In this document: one piece after another, positions 1 to 11,159 of the stretch | Position numbering within the stretch: the stretch's first letter is position 1 | Layout: each line of letters begins with the position of its first letter | Assembly (NCBI GenBank): GCA_021292165.1 | Contig: CM037878.1 | Location: 193,563,118-193,627,117 of the forward strand | DNA from: Shinisaurus crocodilurus | Taxonomy: Eukaryota > Chordata > Lepidosauria > Squamata > Shinisauridae | Direction: 5' to 3' | DNA: 64,000 nucleotides | Made by a program: the position numbers and the translations under genes | Notes under the pieces: generated by a model | The model's database searches: none | What the model was told of the DNA's origin: nothing | The model's input: the letters and a program-made list of their open reading frames with translations, nothing else

Positions 1-1077
1 TTTACTGTTTTTATTTTAATTTATGATGTGTTAATGGACAGAGAGTCTGTGCTGAAGAGCAACATATAAACTCCATAGAAATAATAATAACAAAAGTCAA
101 CAACAAAATTAAGGGGCATGTTAATGGACACAATGTCCATCTTTCTCCTTCCACAGCATCCTATGATACTAGTTTTGGGCAAGTGAAGCAAGACTGATAT
201 AGAAGAAGCCTTCAAACAGACAAAATTTAGACCTTCAGATTAACGAAGGACTGTAAATATATTGAACCCATGGAAAATGGGAAACTTTGAAGTCAGAATA
301 TCAAATTGTATGATTTTTTAAAATGTATATACAACAGTTTGACTGCCTTCTGGCATGAACATTGTGGAATGTTTTCTACTGAAAAAGAAAACATCTCTAC
401 CTTCTCGAGTCACTAAACAGCTGTATCATTTTCTTTTAGGGCACCAATTAGCATAATTGAGGTGGATTGCTTACATTTGGCATGGAAATAGACTGATGTA
501 CGGTAGTTACGTCTCATCAGTTAAAATCCATTTATTGCATCGCTTTGTTCTAGCAGCACTCTAAGTTTGGAGATCAAAGAACAATTTGTCATACATGATG
601 TAACAAATCAGTGTTTATGAACTTCTTAAATAAACTGAACAATTTTAAAATTATTTATATTACCCCCTCTGCCAAACATCACCACCCTCGGAGAAGATAA
701 ATGTGTTGTTGTGAACATTTAATGTAATGTGGGTGGGGGGAGATGGAGCTTGGAAAATGTTAATTCTTAATTATTTGTAATTATTTGACCAGTAGTATTA
801 AAACATGAAGCCTATATTCTACAGTTCCTATCATGTATCCCTAACAGAGTATCATTAAGGTCAACTTTGATCATGTTCCAAAATCCATAGCCAGGAAATA
901 CCTTTATTAGGACCAACCAAACGACACAAAATTGTGAACAAGATTTCGAGATCTCTTCATCAGACAAGATGTTATAAAAAGTGGATGGAGGAAAAAAGGC
1001 TGAGTCAATGTTAAAATCATAAAGTCTGCATAGTCAGTGTCTTAAGATGGAGTGTAGGGGGAGGTGCAGTTTTATTA
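1..1077. other. AT-rich intergenic sequence, no gene seen
   Basis: I see no coding potential, RNA gene or clear repeat boundary here. The segment around 900-1010 has the look of a dispersed repeat, but I cannot place it in a family. Confidence 0.5.
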
Positions 1078-1248
1078 GGCTTGTGGCTCACGCTGGGTCA
1101 GCTTGTCTGAGCGTGGAAAGCTAAGCAGGGTCAGGCCTGGTTATTACTTGGATGGGAGACCCCTCCTCTAGTTTCCTGCATTGAGCAGGGGGTTGCACTC
1201 GATGGCCTTGTAGGCTCCTTCCAACTCTATGATCTATGAAATCTAGGC
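1078..1248 (+). repeat. SINE with 5S rRNA-derived head and CR1-type tail
   Basis: The head matches the internal promoter of vertebrate 5S rRNA: box A is AAGCTAAGCAGGGTC at 1118-1132, an intermediate-element-like stretch (CCTGGTTATTACTTGG) follows, and box C is GGATGGGAGACC at 1150-1161. The sequence then switches to a tail containing GCAGGGGGTTG and CCTTGTAGGCTCCTTCC and ends in short CTATGA-type repeats, as CR1 LINE 3' ends do. A 5S head on a LINE tail is the plan of SINE3-type elements, so pol III transcription and mobilisation by CR1 enzymes are inferred. Relatives lie at 21113-21237 and 34214-34372 on the minus strand, and a tail-only copy at 50613-50708. It is not a functional 5S gene because its 3' third is replaced. 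Confidence 0.85.
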
Positions 1249-1284
1249 TCTACTGGGTGTTATGTAGGTTTCAAGTGTGCTTCA

Positions 1285-1475
1285 CATACGTACATTATCA
1301 CACTAATCCTTATAATCACATTGTAGGTTAGGCCAGTGTTATTATCACCTTGTAGCATATAGGACTGAAGCTAAGAGAATAGTGGCTTACCTAAGTCCAC
1401 CTAGTGGGTGGGTGAAGTGAGATTTGTACCAGGGACTTCACAGTTCACATATGACACTATACCAGCACTCCTTAT
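1285..1475 (-). repeat. Decayed tRNA-type SINE (MIR/CORE-like)
   Basis: The forward strand reads like the reverse complement of a tRNA-headed SINE: AATCCTTATAATCAC, a GTAGGTTAGGCCAG block, then TGGCTTACCTAAGTCC and a degraded B-box-like GGTACAAATCTC read on the minus strand near 1425-1436. The copy is much more diverged than the SINE at 7028, so it is probably old. Assignment to MIR or to a squamate SINE is uncertain. Confidence 0.5.
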
Positions 1476-1552
1476 CCCCTAGCTTTTATAAATGCACCCA
1501 GCCTAATCCTTGCATTAAAGAACAACAGTACTTATACCATTATTCTATACAT

Positions 1553-1690
1553 CAGCCTTCCTGAACCTGGTGTTCTTCAGATGTTTTAGACTAGATATCC
1601 CATCATCCTAACCATTGGCCATGCTGGCTGGGGGAGTTGTAGTTCCAAACATCTGGAGGATGCCAGGTTGGGAAAGACTGAGGAACATCT
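1553..1690. mobile_element. hAT-like MITE remnant
   Basis: The left end CAGCCTTCCTGAACC and the right end GGTTGGGAAAGACTG are imperfect inverted repeats around the ACATCTGGAGGATGCC-type core shared by several elements here (11952, 31929, 32277, 45928). The flanking 8-mers do not match well, so the target duplication has decayed or the ends are off by a few bases. Confidence 0.6.
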
Positions 1691-3874
1691 TAGTGGTGTA
1701 TATATTAAACTATCCTGATACTGTAAACTCCCTTTGACAGCCATTAATTGATAAGGAAGCACAACCAAATATAATCTATGTCTAAGCAACCATATTCACA
1801 ATTCATAGCTGTAATTTTCCCCGAAGGAGTCTATCTCTTCCATTTATTCATGCAGATATTATTTTTTTTTGAGTTCACAGTTAAATCCTGGTCCCACTGA
1901 CCTACTGTAACTTTTCAACACACAATTGAGCTTGCATCACACTCTTTTCTACTTAGATCAGTTCATTTCATGCTCAGAGCCTCTGAGCCACTGCATCTAT
2001 TAATGGAAACCCTGTCACTAGCAATAAAAGCAGTTGCGCCTCAGAACAGATCACTCCCATCTGTGTCACCAATATATAGACCTATTGAAACCAAAAGCTT
2101 TATCTACAACAACCACATCCATATGCTTATTTCTAATGTTCTCACAGCCATTACTTTAGGCTTGTTTGAACTTAGGTAGGCTAGGCGTAGGACTGCTCCA
2201 TTTTTCTCTCCTTTATGAAGGCCTAAAGGATTGTGCAGCATCATAAAATCAATAAAAACAGAGGCATAAAAGAATGACATTGGAAGAAAGGAAGATTTAA
2301 AAAAAACAAAGAAGAAAACAAAACAAAACAATTTCTCAACAATTTTCATGCTTTAAATGAAATCAGTAAAAATAAATAAATCATACATTTAGGCACTAAA
2401 CTATGCAATGTTTCAGATTGCAACTACTAGATTGCATCCCTAGTATTATGCTTGCCTGTTTTTCTGGCCCTGTAAGTCCAGATATTATGGTCCTTGAAAA
2501 AGGGTGTCATGAAATAGCCAACTGAGCACAAACTGCAGCGTATCCATGGAATAACAAGTCCAGAGATGGGCAGAATATTATCAACTAATTAGACTAAAGT
2601 AGAAGAGTGTAAATCCAATATAATGAAGAGTGATAACTATAGAAATATGTATAGTATGTGTGGTTATCTTTTATAAAAATATTCAGCAATCCCTCTTCCC
2701 CCTACATTCCATGGTTGTGCCACCCCCCCTTCCATGCGTAGCTGCTTTTCACCGAAATTTAAAGAGACAAGAGATCCAAGCATGGATCTTCATGATCTTG
2801 CCTAGTTTGAATTTATAAGAAATGAATATGGTTAACACTAATTGGGATGCTGGGAGGGCTTCTCTAAAAACAGTGCTGCAGTTTTAGAAGCCTTCAAATT
2901 CTATCTGTGGGAGGCATCATGATGCCATTTAAGACGTGGTACATCCCCCTCCCGGAAAGATTGCCCTTTAGTATAACAAATGACAGCACCATCTCAAAAT
3001 ATTTGTCACACTGCTTTTTCATCCTTTTAAACATTCTATAAAAGGCAAACAACCTCAGAAAGAATTAATTTCTTTTCACTCCACTCGTCTTTTCCCTAGC
3101 GATGCTCAGACATAGTTATGGTTTATGGCCACATGACCATGAGAGAGCAGCAAATGCACAGAGGCACTTTCCTTCCACTGACAAAACTTAAAGGTGGAAC
3201 ACGTTGCCTGGATTGGCCACAGCTTCCCACAGTGAGGCAGGAGGACTCCACTAGCACCCCGGTATCTGGAATGTGGACAATTGCCTCCACCAATGCCCAC
3301 ACATTTGTGCATGAGACAGGAAAGGCCCACACACCTTACTGATCACTGAGTGTGATTTGATACGGTTATCAAATTATTATCCTGTTCATAAAATAAAGAG
3401 TCTGGGTCCAATGCAGGGCAAGTTTTAAGTATCTTTTAAATACCTCACTGGTATCAATGGTCCTTGAGAACACTTCGGTGCATTGGTTCACTGAATGTTT
3501 CCTTGACAAACCAAATACATTAACTAGTATTTTCCTGTTAGGGAATTTTAAAATGGAGCTACCGACATTTAATGACCAGAATTGTGACTTAAATCACTTG
3601 CTGTAATAGTAAGTGTGTGTAATAGGAGGTGGTCTGCCATTTACTTCTCTTCAGTCTGGGCACTGTGGAAGAGGGATTAGCCTCATGGGATGTGCACCCA
3701 CAGGCATGCTTCTTCCATGCCCAGCTTCTCCAACCACCCCACATAAGACCCCTGCCCCTTAAGTACTGAAGGAAGTGTCCCTTTCACAGCTTAAATGTTA
3801 GAGGGAACTACCTTTGGATGACGATGCATGCCTAATGGGTCATCCCCCCACTATTCCCCAGAAAGATGCTGCTG
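1691..3874. other. Intergenic sequence, no supported gene
   Basis: The short ORFs here, including overlapping ones on both strands near 3106-3342, show no domain, signal peptide, or splice sites that would make a gene. Local A-rich and AAATAAAT runs occur near 2297-2395. Nothing else is recognised. Confidence 0.5.
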
Positions 3875-4185
3875 GAAAGAACATAAGAAGAGCCATGCTG
3901 GACCAGACCAAGGGTCCATCTAGCCCAGTATTCTGTTCACACAGTAGCCAGCCAGCTGCCTGTGGGAAACACACAAGTAGGACATAAGTGCAATAGCACC
4001 CTCCCACTCATGTTCCCCAGTAACTGGTGTACATAGGCATACTGCAATGGAGGTAATATATAGCCATTAGGACTAGTAGCCACTGATAGCCTTCTCTTCC
4101 ATGAATTTATCTAATCCCCCTTTAAAGCTATCCAAATTAGTGGCCATCACTGCATCTCATAGTAGTTAATTCCATAGTTTAACTA
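3875..4185 (-). mobile_element. CR1-like LINE 3' fragment
   Basis: Read on the minus strand the element ends in TGGTCCAGCATGGCTCTTC followed by TTATGTTC, a LINE 3' end seen again in plus orientation at 28575-28637 and 33110-33195. The rest (CAGCTGCCTGTGGG, TAGCCACTGATAGCC) corresponds to the 3' untranslated region. No ORF survives. Confidence 0.65.
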
Positions 4186-4439
4186 GGAACCAACAAATAG
4201 CGGAGACTGAGAATGGAACAGGCAAGCAGAGTGAAGGATCATTTCCAAATATGTTGCAGTTAGGCATGTGTGCATCAGCAAAACTTGAGCTTGTCAAGGC
4301 TCTCTGGTTTCCACCTTGAAGTTTGTTCCAACTTGTGTCCATATTAGATTGTGAGCTTTGGGTTTCCCCCCAGATATGATCTCCCCGAGGAGGCCCTCCT
4401 GGTGCCAACATTGTTATCTTATTGGCTCCAGGTTAAGAC

Positions 4440-4680
4440 TTTCCTCTTCTCTCAGGCATTTGGCAGCATGGGATGAGGTTTTAATCAGGTCTTGATTTTT
4501 TCTTGTTGATTGTTTAAAATTGTTTTTAGATACATGTGTGTGTGTCTCTGTATTGTATGTTTATATGTTGTATGTATATGGTTTTTATAATGTATTTTAA
4601 AGGTTTTGATCTTTGTAAACTGCCCAGAGTTTCAGCTATTGGGTGGTATAGAAACCTAAAAAATAAATGAATGAAATGAA
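4440..4680 (+). mobile_element. L2-type LINE 3' tail (copy 1 of 3 in a cluster)
   Basis: This is a T-rich 3' untranslated region followed by the hallmark AAACTGCCCAGAG, a short hairpin-like stretch, and an AAAATAAATGAATGAA tail. The same ending recurs at 4815-4995 and 5195-5325, and in weaker form near 11165-11275. Confidence 0.65.
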
Positions 4681-4814
4681 AATGAATGTTTCAAATATAC
4701 ACATTTTTCCATGCATTTTGTTGTTGCATGGATTGCTTTCAAAATCGGTAAAGTACAGACTTCAACAAGCAGATAGCATTCAGGTCTGTGTTTAGTTTGG
4801 GACATATTTCTTAT

Positions 4815-4995
4815 TGTTGATTGTTAAAATTGTTTAGATGTATATTTGTATTTGTGTGTGTGAGTTTGTTTACATGTTTGTATATAAAAATATGTACAAT
4901 ATTGTATGTTAAGGTTTTTAATCTTTGTAAACTGCCCAGAGAGCTTTGACTATTGGGCAGTATAGAAATGTAACAAATGAAATGAAATGAAAATG
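4815..4995 (+). mobile_element. L2-type LINE 3' tail (copy 2)
   Basis: It shares TTGTTGATTGTTAAAATTG and CTTTGTAAACTGCCCAGAG with the preceding copy and ends in GAAATGAAATGAA repeats. It is a 5'-truncated fragment without coding sequence. Confidence 0.65.
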
Positions 4996-5194
4996 AATTA
5001 AATATGAATACTGGTCAAAAATGAACTGAAACAAATTTCTAATCCTAGTTTCAATAATACTGGCAAAACAGTTAAGGGGGAAGAGATTGTTCCATACAAA
5101 CTGAGCAATTGTGATGTATTCCAGATGTACATTTCAATCCTCACCAATTGTAAACCAAACTGTTTCATTTCGGCTTAAATGAAGAAAATTATTT

Positions 5195-5325
5195 TTAAGC
5201 TGTTTTAAATTGTTTTTAAATTTTGTATGTTAAAGTTTTTTATATTATGTTATTGTTTTGTAATTTTGTGAACTGCCCAGAGAGCTTTGGCTGTTGGGCA
5301 GTATAGAAATAAAATAAATGAACTG
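5195..5325 (+). mobile_element. L2-type LINE 3' tail (copy 3)
   Basis: It contains GAACTGCCCAGAGAGCTTTG and an AAATAAAATAAATGAA end, as in the two upstream copies. A long A run (5530-5550) lies about 0.2 kb further on. Confidence 0.65.
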
Positions 5326-6514
5326 AAATTATGTGTGTGTGTGTTTTCCACTTTAGGTGTTGTTTTCAATTTCATCTCTATAGTCAGTCAGTGATATTTT
5401 TTAAATGTACATCTATTTACTTGAACTAACATTTTGTTTAACCTTATCTCTGGGGAAAGCACAGCTGGTTGTTAAAGCCACTAAAATGTGTTTCATTTTT
5501 GACAGAAATAAGAGCAGCTGAAATGCATTTAAAAAAAAAAAAAAAAAAAAGGTCAGGAAACCCATTTTGCACAAAGAAGCTTGCATATACTTGACCCATG
5601 GTTTTATGGCACTGTGCTACATATATTGGGCTCCCACAAGTGGTGTAGTTAAGTACATTTAGACCCTGTATTTAATGTTCTTACACAGTCCCCATTTTTA
5701 GGTGGCAAAGTGCATTAGCACATTTACTTCAAAGGCCATATCTGCTACTTTTGTGGGCTCTCCTGCACAGTCTTCTGAGTGGGGCCCTGGAACTCTGCCC
5801 CAAAGTCCTGTCCTGATGGCACCACTAGCACCAAGAAGCATACACCAGTCCTTTAAGGATGCAGTGGACCACTAGGGCTCTTATGTGATCAAAGATACAC
5901 AGTAATACCTGGTTCCACCGCTGGGTTGCTTTCAGAACTAGCCTGGCAAGAACTCTTGTCCTTGTGTTTAATAGGGACCATAAGATGGTTCTGGTAGCAT
6001 GGGGGCCTAGCTTCAGTAATGTCTATTTGATGGGCTATTACCGGGGTTCCTGGGGTTCCGTGAGTCTCCCTTGAGTTACTTGTCTGTATTGACCTTAAGT
6101 ACTGGATGAGCAGGACAAGCCTATGACTAAGATCTCCCCCTGGGAATCATCTGAGAGATTCTTAAATGAGTGCAGGAGGGCTTTTTCTTCTGGGCAAAGA
6201 TCTCCATTTGGATTTGTTCGCAGGGGTTCGCTGACAAAACCAACCTTCCTCCCTGGTGGCCCACAAGTTTTTAGATCTATAAGTGGCCATGAATCATCAG
6301 CAGAGGAATTTAGGTCAATAAGATCATCAGTCAGTACTAGTCAAAGCACCCAGCCCTGATTTCCCATCATGCCACAGAGGGGCTAAAGAGAATGGGGGTG
6401 CCTGGTTTACAAACATCCTTGCTAACCCCAAGTTAATTGCACGTAGGGCCTCCCTTGCACTGAGAATGTAATTCATGTAGCAAGGAGGGGCTGCCTTATC
6501 TATGCTGGCTGACA

Positions 6515-6937
6515 AGTCCCAAATTTAGGAGAGCATTCTCATTAGCAAGATTTAATGCTCTCCCTTCTAAATTGCTGGATGGCAGATATAATGGAACTCC
6601 ACTTTCTGAAACATGCTGCCCATGTAATAACTTTGAGGTAGAATCCATACAGCATGTTTTACTTTCCTGCAGCTTCTACCATAGGGCCAGGAAAGACCTG
6701 ATCTACCCTATTCTACGAACTTTTCCTGGGCACTCTATGGAATTTTTAATAACTTTGTTACCCAGCAGCTCTGATAAGTTAATCATTGAGCAAGTGGCCA
6801 AATTTATGAACTAGGCTATCCGTACCAGACTATGTTTGACTTCCCGTTTTCACGTGTCTAATTAACTGAGCTGTTTGTCTGTACTATATTGTGTGAGGAA
6901 TGGTCTGCTGACTGTAATAAAGATTGTTGTTGTTGTT
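6515..6937 (+). mobile_element. LINE 3' end: ORF C-terminus with CCHC motif, poly(A) signal and (TTG)n tail
   Basis: A continuous plus-strand frame from about 6517 to the stop near 6812 contains RAFSLARFNALPSKLLDGRY, then CxC, about a dozen residues, H, four residues and C (core ESIQHVLLSCSFYHRAR). This Cys/His pattern ends the ORF2 protein of several non-LTR retrotransposons, where it probably binds RNA. An AATAAA at 6916-6921 and a (TTG)n tail from 6925 complete a LINE 3' end. From memory it resembles the Vingi/I group, but the clade is uncertain. The part upstream of 6515 is too decayed to assign. Confidence 0.65.
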
Positions 6938-7027
6938 ACCTGGTTCCACCTGATCAACTTCAGAGATATTCCAACACTCTGCATGGGTGAACTACACTTA
7001 GTCAACTGTCATATGAGCTTTCAGAAT

Positions 7028-7270
7028 CAATGTGGTGTAGTGGTGAGAGTGTTGGACTGGGACTTGGGAGATCCGGGTTCTAGTCCCCGCTCGGCCATGA
7101 AACTCACTGGGTGACTTTGGGCCAGTCACTGCCTCTCAGCCTAACCTACCTCACAGGGTTGTTGTGAGGATAAAATGGAGAGGAGGTGGAGGAGGATTAT
7201 GTAAGCTGCCTTGGGTTCCTTGTAGGAAAAAAGGTGGGGTATAAATATAATAAATAAATAAATAAATAAA
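7028..7270 (+). repeat. tRNA-derived SINE (type A) with LINE-type tail
   Basis: The head has a box A-like GTAGTGGTGAGAGTG and box B-like GGTTCTAGTCC, then a conserved body (GGTGACTTTGGGCCAGTCAC and CAGGGTTGTTGTGAGGAT), a tail with GCCTTGGGTTCCTTGTAGG, and an (AAAT)n end. A nearly complete second copy is at 44826-45081, a complete minus-strand copy at 62813-63058, and 3' fragments at 42535 and 43228. Pol III transcription is inferred from the A and B boxes. Confidence 0.85.
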
Positions 7271-8113
7271 GGGCCAAACAAAAATTGGAGGGGGACTGAG
7301 TGTTAAACTGTTGTGTTCGGTATCCTCCGTCACCGTTTAAATGTGCCTCTGTTGCAGGGGACGGACAAATTTACAACATTTATGGATGTTTACTAAGAAG
7401 TAAGTCTCACTGGGTTGGATAGTATTTACTCCCAAGTAAGTGTGCACAGGATTGCAGTGATAGCATAGCAGGGGACAAGAGCCTTGGCTCATTCAACTGC
7501 TTGTATTTCCACCTAACTACAGATGAAGTCCATAATAATATCAGCCTTCAACAAGCCCACTTGCCAACAGAACCAGGGTGAGAAAGTCTTTGGTAAGCAA
7601 GAATGCTCAGGAAGAGAGGTCCTTCCCTCTGCGTCTCCACTTCTGCAGTCTCTCCATTCCCCAGCCTCACTTGCAACTGACTTCTCTCTTTCACTCACTC
7701 CCACTTTCCACACCAGAAAGGAAAATACACACACATACACAAAGAACTTTTGCACTCCCTTTGTTTTGTCCTCTGGAGGCCGATTAAGAAACAAAACCCA
7801 AACCCAGCAATGAAGGGGAGCTGCTGGAGGAAAGGAAGAAAAATCTGGAGTAGATTCTTTTGGAGAGAGGGAAAGACCGTGCCGGTGCCCCGCCTTTTTT
7901 TACCTAGGTTTTGAAAACACATGCTTGCTATGCTCTTCTGGGCTAACCAGGTAAGTGGGGGTTAATTTTCAGAAAGAGACTCCAGAGGTCTCTGGCTTAT
8001 GCAGAACAACTCCATCCGCACCTTAAGCCCTTCTCCTTAATTCCGTGGCAGGGACAGTATGCCATATTCTTGCTGGCTAGTAGAAATCATATTTGGCTGC
8101 TAAGTCTGTGGAC
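7271..8113. other. Intergenic sequence, no supported gene
   Basis: Overlapping ORFs at 7513-7813 on both strands are in a CT/GA-biased stretch and have no recognised domain. Around 7385-7455 the pair AAGTAAGTCTCACTGGG and TACTCCCAAGTAAGTG marks a decayed inverted-repeat MITE of a type also seen near 28260-28410 and 41715-41775. Confidence 0.45.
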
Positions 8114-8118
8114 CCCTG

Positions 8119-8749
8119 TGTGAGGGATTGAGGCCTACACAGGATTGGGTTTATTGAGGCCTAAACAGGCTTGAGTTTGTTGAAGCCTGAAGGCCCAAAC
8201 ACTTGGATGGGAGGGGGAGTTTGAGAGTTTTAAGTTACCCAATAGAAGTTAAGAATTAGATATCCTATTCAAAGTCACATGATTATAACCTTCCATTCCT
8301 GGGAAGGCTATATATGTGTGTGGGGTGTGGTCAGCTTGCAGTTAGTGCTGGGAGAGAGCTAGAAGCAGAAGCAGAGAAACAGCAGAGAGAGACCAGCAAT
8401 AAGATAACAATGTTGGCAGAGAGAGAAAGAGAAACTGGTTGCATAGCAGATAGGTAGTCTGAAGTTGAACTAGAGAACATTGGATTGTTTGTTTGTTTGT
8501 TTTATTTTATCATACTTGCTTTTGATTTATAACCACTCTATTAAGTAAATACCCTAATATTATAAGTAAAGTGCTGTTGTTTACCCTGGAGTTTGGAGTG
8601 ACTTATTCACCACGCCTAAAGCCTTCACCCACGTTACTGGAGGAAGCAGGCAAAGGACTGGATCTCCTAGAGAGGGAGAGTCTTTGGGAAGAGGCAGAGA
8701 TCTTCCAAAGGGCAGATCAAGGGGTCCCTGCAGTAGCGGAACCTTGACA
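8119..8749 (+). mobile_element. Solo LTR with exact 5-bp target duplication
   Basis: The element starts TGTGAGGGATTG and ends GGAACCTTGACA, so it has TGT...ACA termini. The five bases immediately outside are CCCTG on both sides (8114-8118 and 8750-8754), a perfect target duplication. Inside are a TATA-like CTATATATG near 8309, a candidate transcript start region below it, and an AGTAAA-containing stretch near 8564 that may serve polyadenylation. No internal retroviral or Gypsy coding sequence is present, so it is a solo LTR left by recombination between two LTRs. A 5-bp duplication fits Gypsy or some endogenous retroviruses; the family is not determined. Strand is assigned from the TATA position. 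Confidence 0.88.
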
Positions 8750-8754
8750 CCCTG

Positions 8755-9366
8755 TATATAAACTTATCTGTCACCATACAGATTCACCTATGGGCAAAGT
8801 AATTTTAGTAACTTGAGCTACAAGTCAGGTGCAAAAGTTCTTATCTTAAAAACAAACAGACAACAACAGTGTCATTTTTCAAGAAACAGAAGACCCACAA
8901 GGAGGCCATCGCTAAATCTGGCAATGTATGTAACAATATGCCAGCTTTGCCAATAACTATTTGGGGAAGGGTCAATACATTCATCTACTATTCTGCTTGC
9001 CAGTGCCACTCCTTCCCCCTTCCACTACCTCTTCCTGTGGTGCCACCACCATCAATTACTTCCACCCCACCCTTCTGCAGGATTATCCCAGAAGCCTCTG
9101 CCAACTTTGGACATTTTATGACTCTGAACTAGGAGTATTCTTAACAATCCTCTGCATTAGCTCCTAGAATGACTTCCCCCCAGTTTTGTTTATTATTCGA
9201 ACATGTATAGACCCAGCATATGCAGGTTTGCTCAGAAGAATTTCCACAGTATAAACTGATTAAAGGTGGTTTGTTTGTTTTGGTCTTTTTGTCCCCAAGT
9301 AAAAGTATATTGTTTATTGAATTGCTGTTTCTAGTGTTTTTCACCTTTTGAATATTCAGCAGCAGG
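8755..9366. other. Intergenic sequence, no supported gene
   Basis: I see no gene. A C/T-rich stretch near 9001-9085 produces overlapping chance ORFs. Confidence 0.45.
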
Positions 9367-9368
9367 TA

Positions 9369-9798
9369 GGGATGTGGAAGACATTCACTGGGTTCATAAA
9401 TTTATATGAGCTTACCCAATGCACAGCTCCCAGAGCAAACATGGACGCAAACACAACTTGTGAGAGAAAATCTGCATATTTATAAGCTTGCAATCTGATT
9501 CGTATACCCCAAAAATGTGTTCGAGAGATGTGTACTTTTGAAAAAAGGGCATAAAAAAGTGTACACTTGATACACATTTTAGTTAATGGGAGAGAAATGT
9601 GTACTTTGCCTGAAGACCCTTATTCATCATGCGTAGCCTGAGATACCGTGGCAATATATTTTGCCATATATTATTAAAAATGTTTGCTGCTCCCATTTTT
9701 AAAATATTAATTCTTATTACTGAGCCTGCCCAACTCTTCTTGGTCATTTGCTTGCAATTTTAAAGCTTTCAGACTTTCATTCATCCTGTGCACATCCC
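9369..9798. mobile_element. Non-autonomous TIR element with TA target site
   Basis: The ends are GGGATGTGGAAGACATTC on the left and, read inward from the right, GGGATGTGCACAGGATGAA. Each is flanked by TA (9367-9368 and 9799-9800). The same GGGATGTGCA terminus and TA flank bound the element at 20589-21070, so the two belong to one family. There is no transposase. A TA duplication suggests Tc1/mariner-type mobilisation, though I cannot exclude a PIF/Harbinger TWA site. Confidence 0.7.
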
Positions 9799-10040
9799 TA
9801 CAGTTAACCACATTGACCTTTGCTGACCATTTGCAGTACTTATTTAGATTTAACTCTGCACGAGTTTCCATTGCTATCTTCTCAACAATCTCTTAAACAC
9901 AATAAGCACACAGAAGAACCACAAGCATGCACAAAGAGAATATAATACAGGTACACAATGTGGGTTACAATGTTCAAGTATTGTACAAGTAACTGAAAAG
10001 TACTGGAATTTTCCAGTCCATTTTGAACAAAATCAATTAA

Positions 10041-10492
10041 GGGCGCAATCCAGTCGGGATGCCTGTAACCCTCTGAATTCAGAATATTATGGGTATCCTA
10101 TGGAGGGCGGGAGGAGCACAGAGGCAAAGGTCTCCTTCATGCTCTTCCCACCCTGCAACTCAGCTAGATGGCTGATATTGGCCGTCTAGCTGAGGCTCTT
10201 CAGAGCAAAAGGGAAGGAGGCTGATGCGCTGCCAGGATACGTCATATCTTGGTGGCACTGGTCTTCTCCCCTGCCCCCTTCCGGAATGCCCCCTAAACCC
10301 CATCTCCAAGGTCACTCTTCCAGCCTCAGAGACACAGCCGGTACGGTTCTTTCTACACTGGCTGTGAAGTGGAGGGCGCTCTGAGTGTGGAGATCCAGCT
10401 ATGAGGTTGGAGCAATTTTCCGACCTCGTAACTGGGTCTCCAAAAAATCCTATGACCATCTAGATGCTGCCTAGCAGCCATAGGATTGTGCT
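10041..10492. mobile_element. Long member of the TTAA-flanked GGCGCAATCC TIR family
   Basis: The left end GGGCGCAATCC follows TTAA (10037-10040). The right end, read inward, is CAGCACAATCCTATGGC and borders GTAA, a one-base decay of TTAA. The same outward TIR core (GCACAATCCTATG) ends the short palindromic MITEs at 47931 and 57703. The 0.45-kb interior contains CAGCCTCAGAGACACAGCC and GGCTGTGAAGTGGAGG, which resemble 18400-18460. An ORF of 99 codons on the minus strand has no recognised domain. Confidence 0.65.
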
Positions 10493-10544
10493 GTAAGATA
10501 TTTAGCAGAACTTGCTTAAATAAAAACATTGGACCAATTCAGAC

Positions 10545-10675
10545 ATAACGATCGTGGTTTATTAAGCTGAAAATGAGAGTTGGGCCTACACTCTCCCGCT
10601 CACCCCTCCAATTGTGGGCCAGTTTCAGCTCTTCTAATTTGGTTTCTTTAAACCACAGTTTCCTGTTATAACCAA
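10545..10675. mobile_element. Imperfect foldback element
   Basis: CGTGGTTTATTAAGCTGAAA on the left is matched imperfectly by the inverted TTTCAGCTCTTC ... TTTAAACCACAG on the right. It is probably a decayed MITE, with no target duplication seen. Confidence 0.4.
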
Positions 10676-11159
10676 ACAAGGAAAGTGTGATTTAACCTTG
10701 GCTTACTGACAATATATGTAACCAGGATATGAGATTAATGAAGTTGTACATACATTTTATATTCACCCTCTTACTTATTTGAGTAACCCTACTGGCCTGA
10801 ATTCCATGCACACAGAAGTATGTGTGCACATTTCTATGTGCAAGAGATACAGACTGGGTTGTTTCCTGAGCTATTGTATTTGGATAGCATTGACAGTAGT
10901 CTGACTTGGGTTATATAAATGCCCAACTCTAGCTTGCCATATATTTTCTACTTTGTGCATTGTTTTTCCCACTTATTGTCTGACTAATTGTATATGGCGC
11001 AAGTTAGTTTTCTAACACACTTCCCATGTCTCTTCAACTGCCCTTAAATATCCGAAAATAACCCAAACATGCCAACCTGGGGATTTTGGAAAGACACATT
11101 AGCTTAAGTTAATTCTATTCTTACAGAGATCAGTTGAAAGAGTCAACATCAGTGACTGT

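Noticed and set aside
1078..1248. Functional 5S rRNA gene
   Set aside because: Only the internal promoter part resembles 5S; the 3' end is a LINE-type tail and the 5' end diverges.
3106..3342. Overlapping ORFs of about 70 codons on both strands
   Set aside because: Both strands are open by chance in a GC-richer stretch; no start context, splice site or domain supports either.
7028..7110. True tRNA gene
   Set aside because: A and B boxes are present, but no cloverleaf with proper acceptor stem is seen and the sequence continues into a SINE body.
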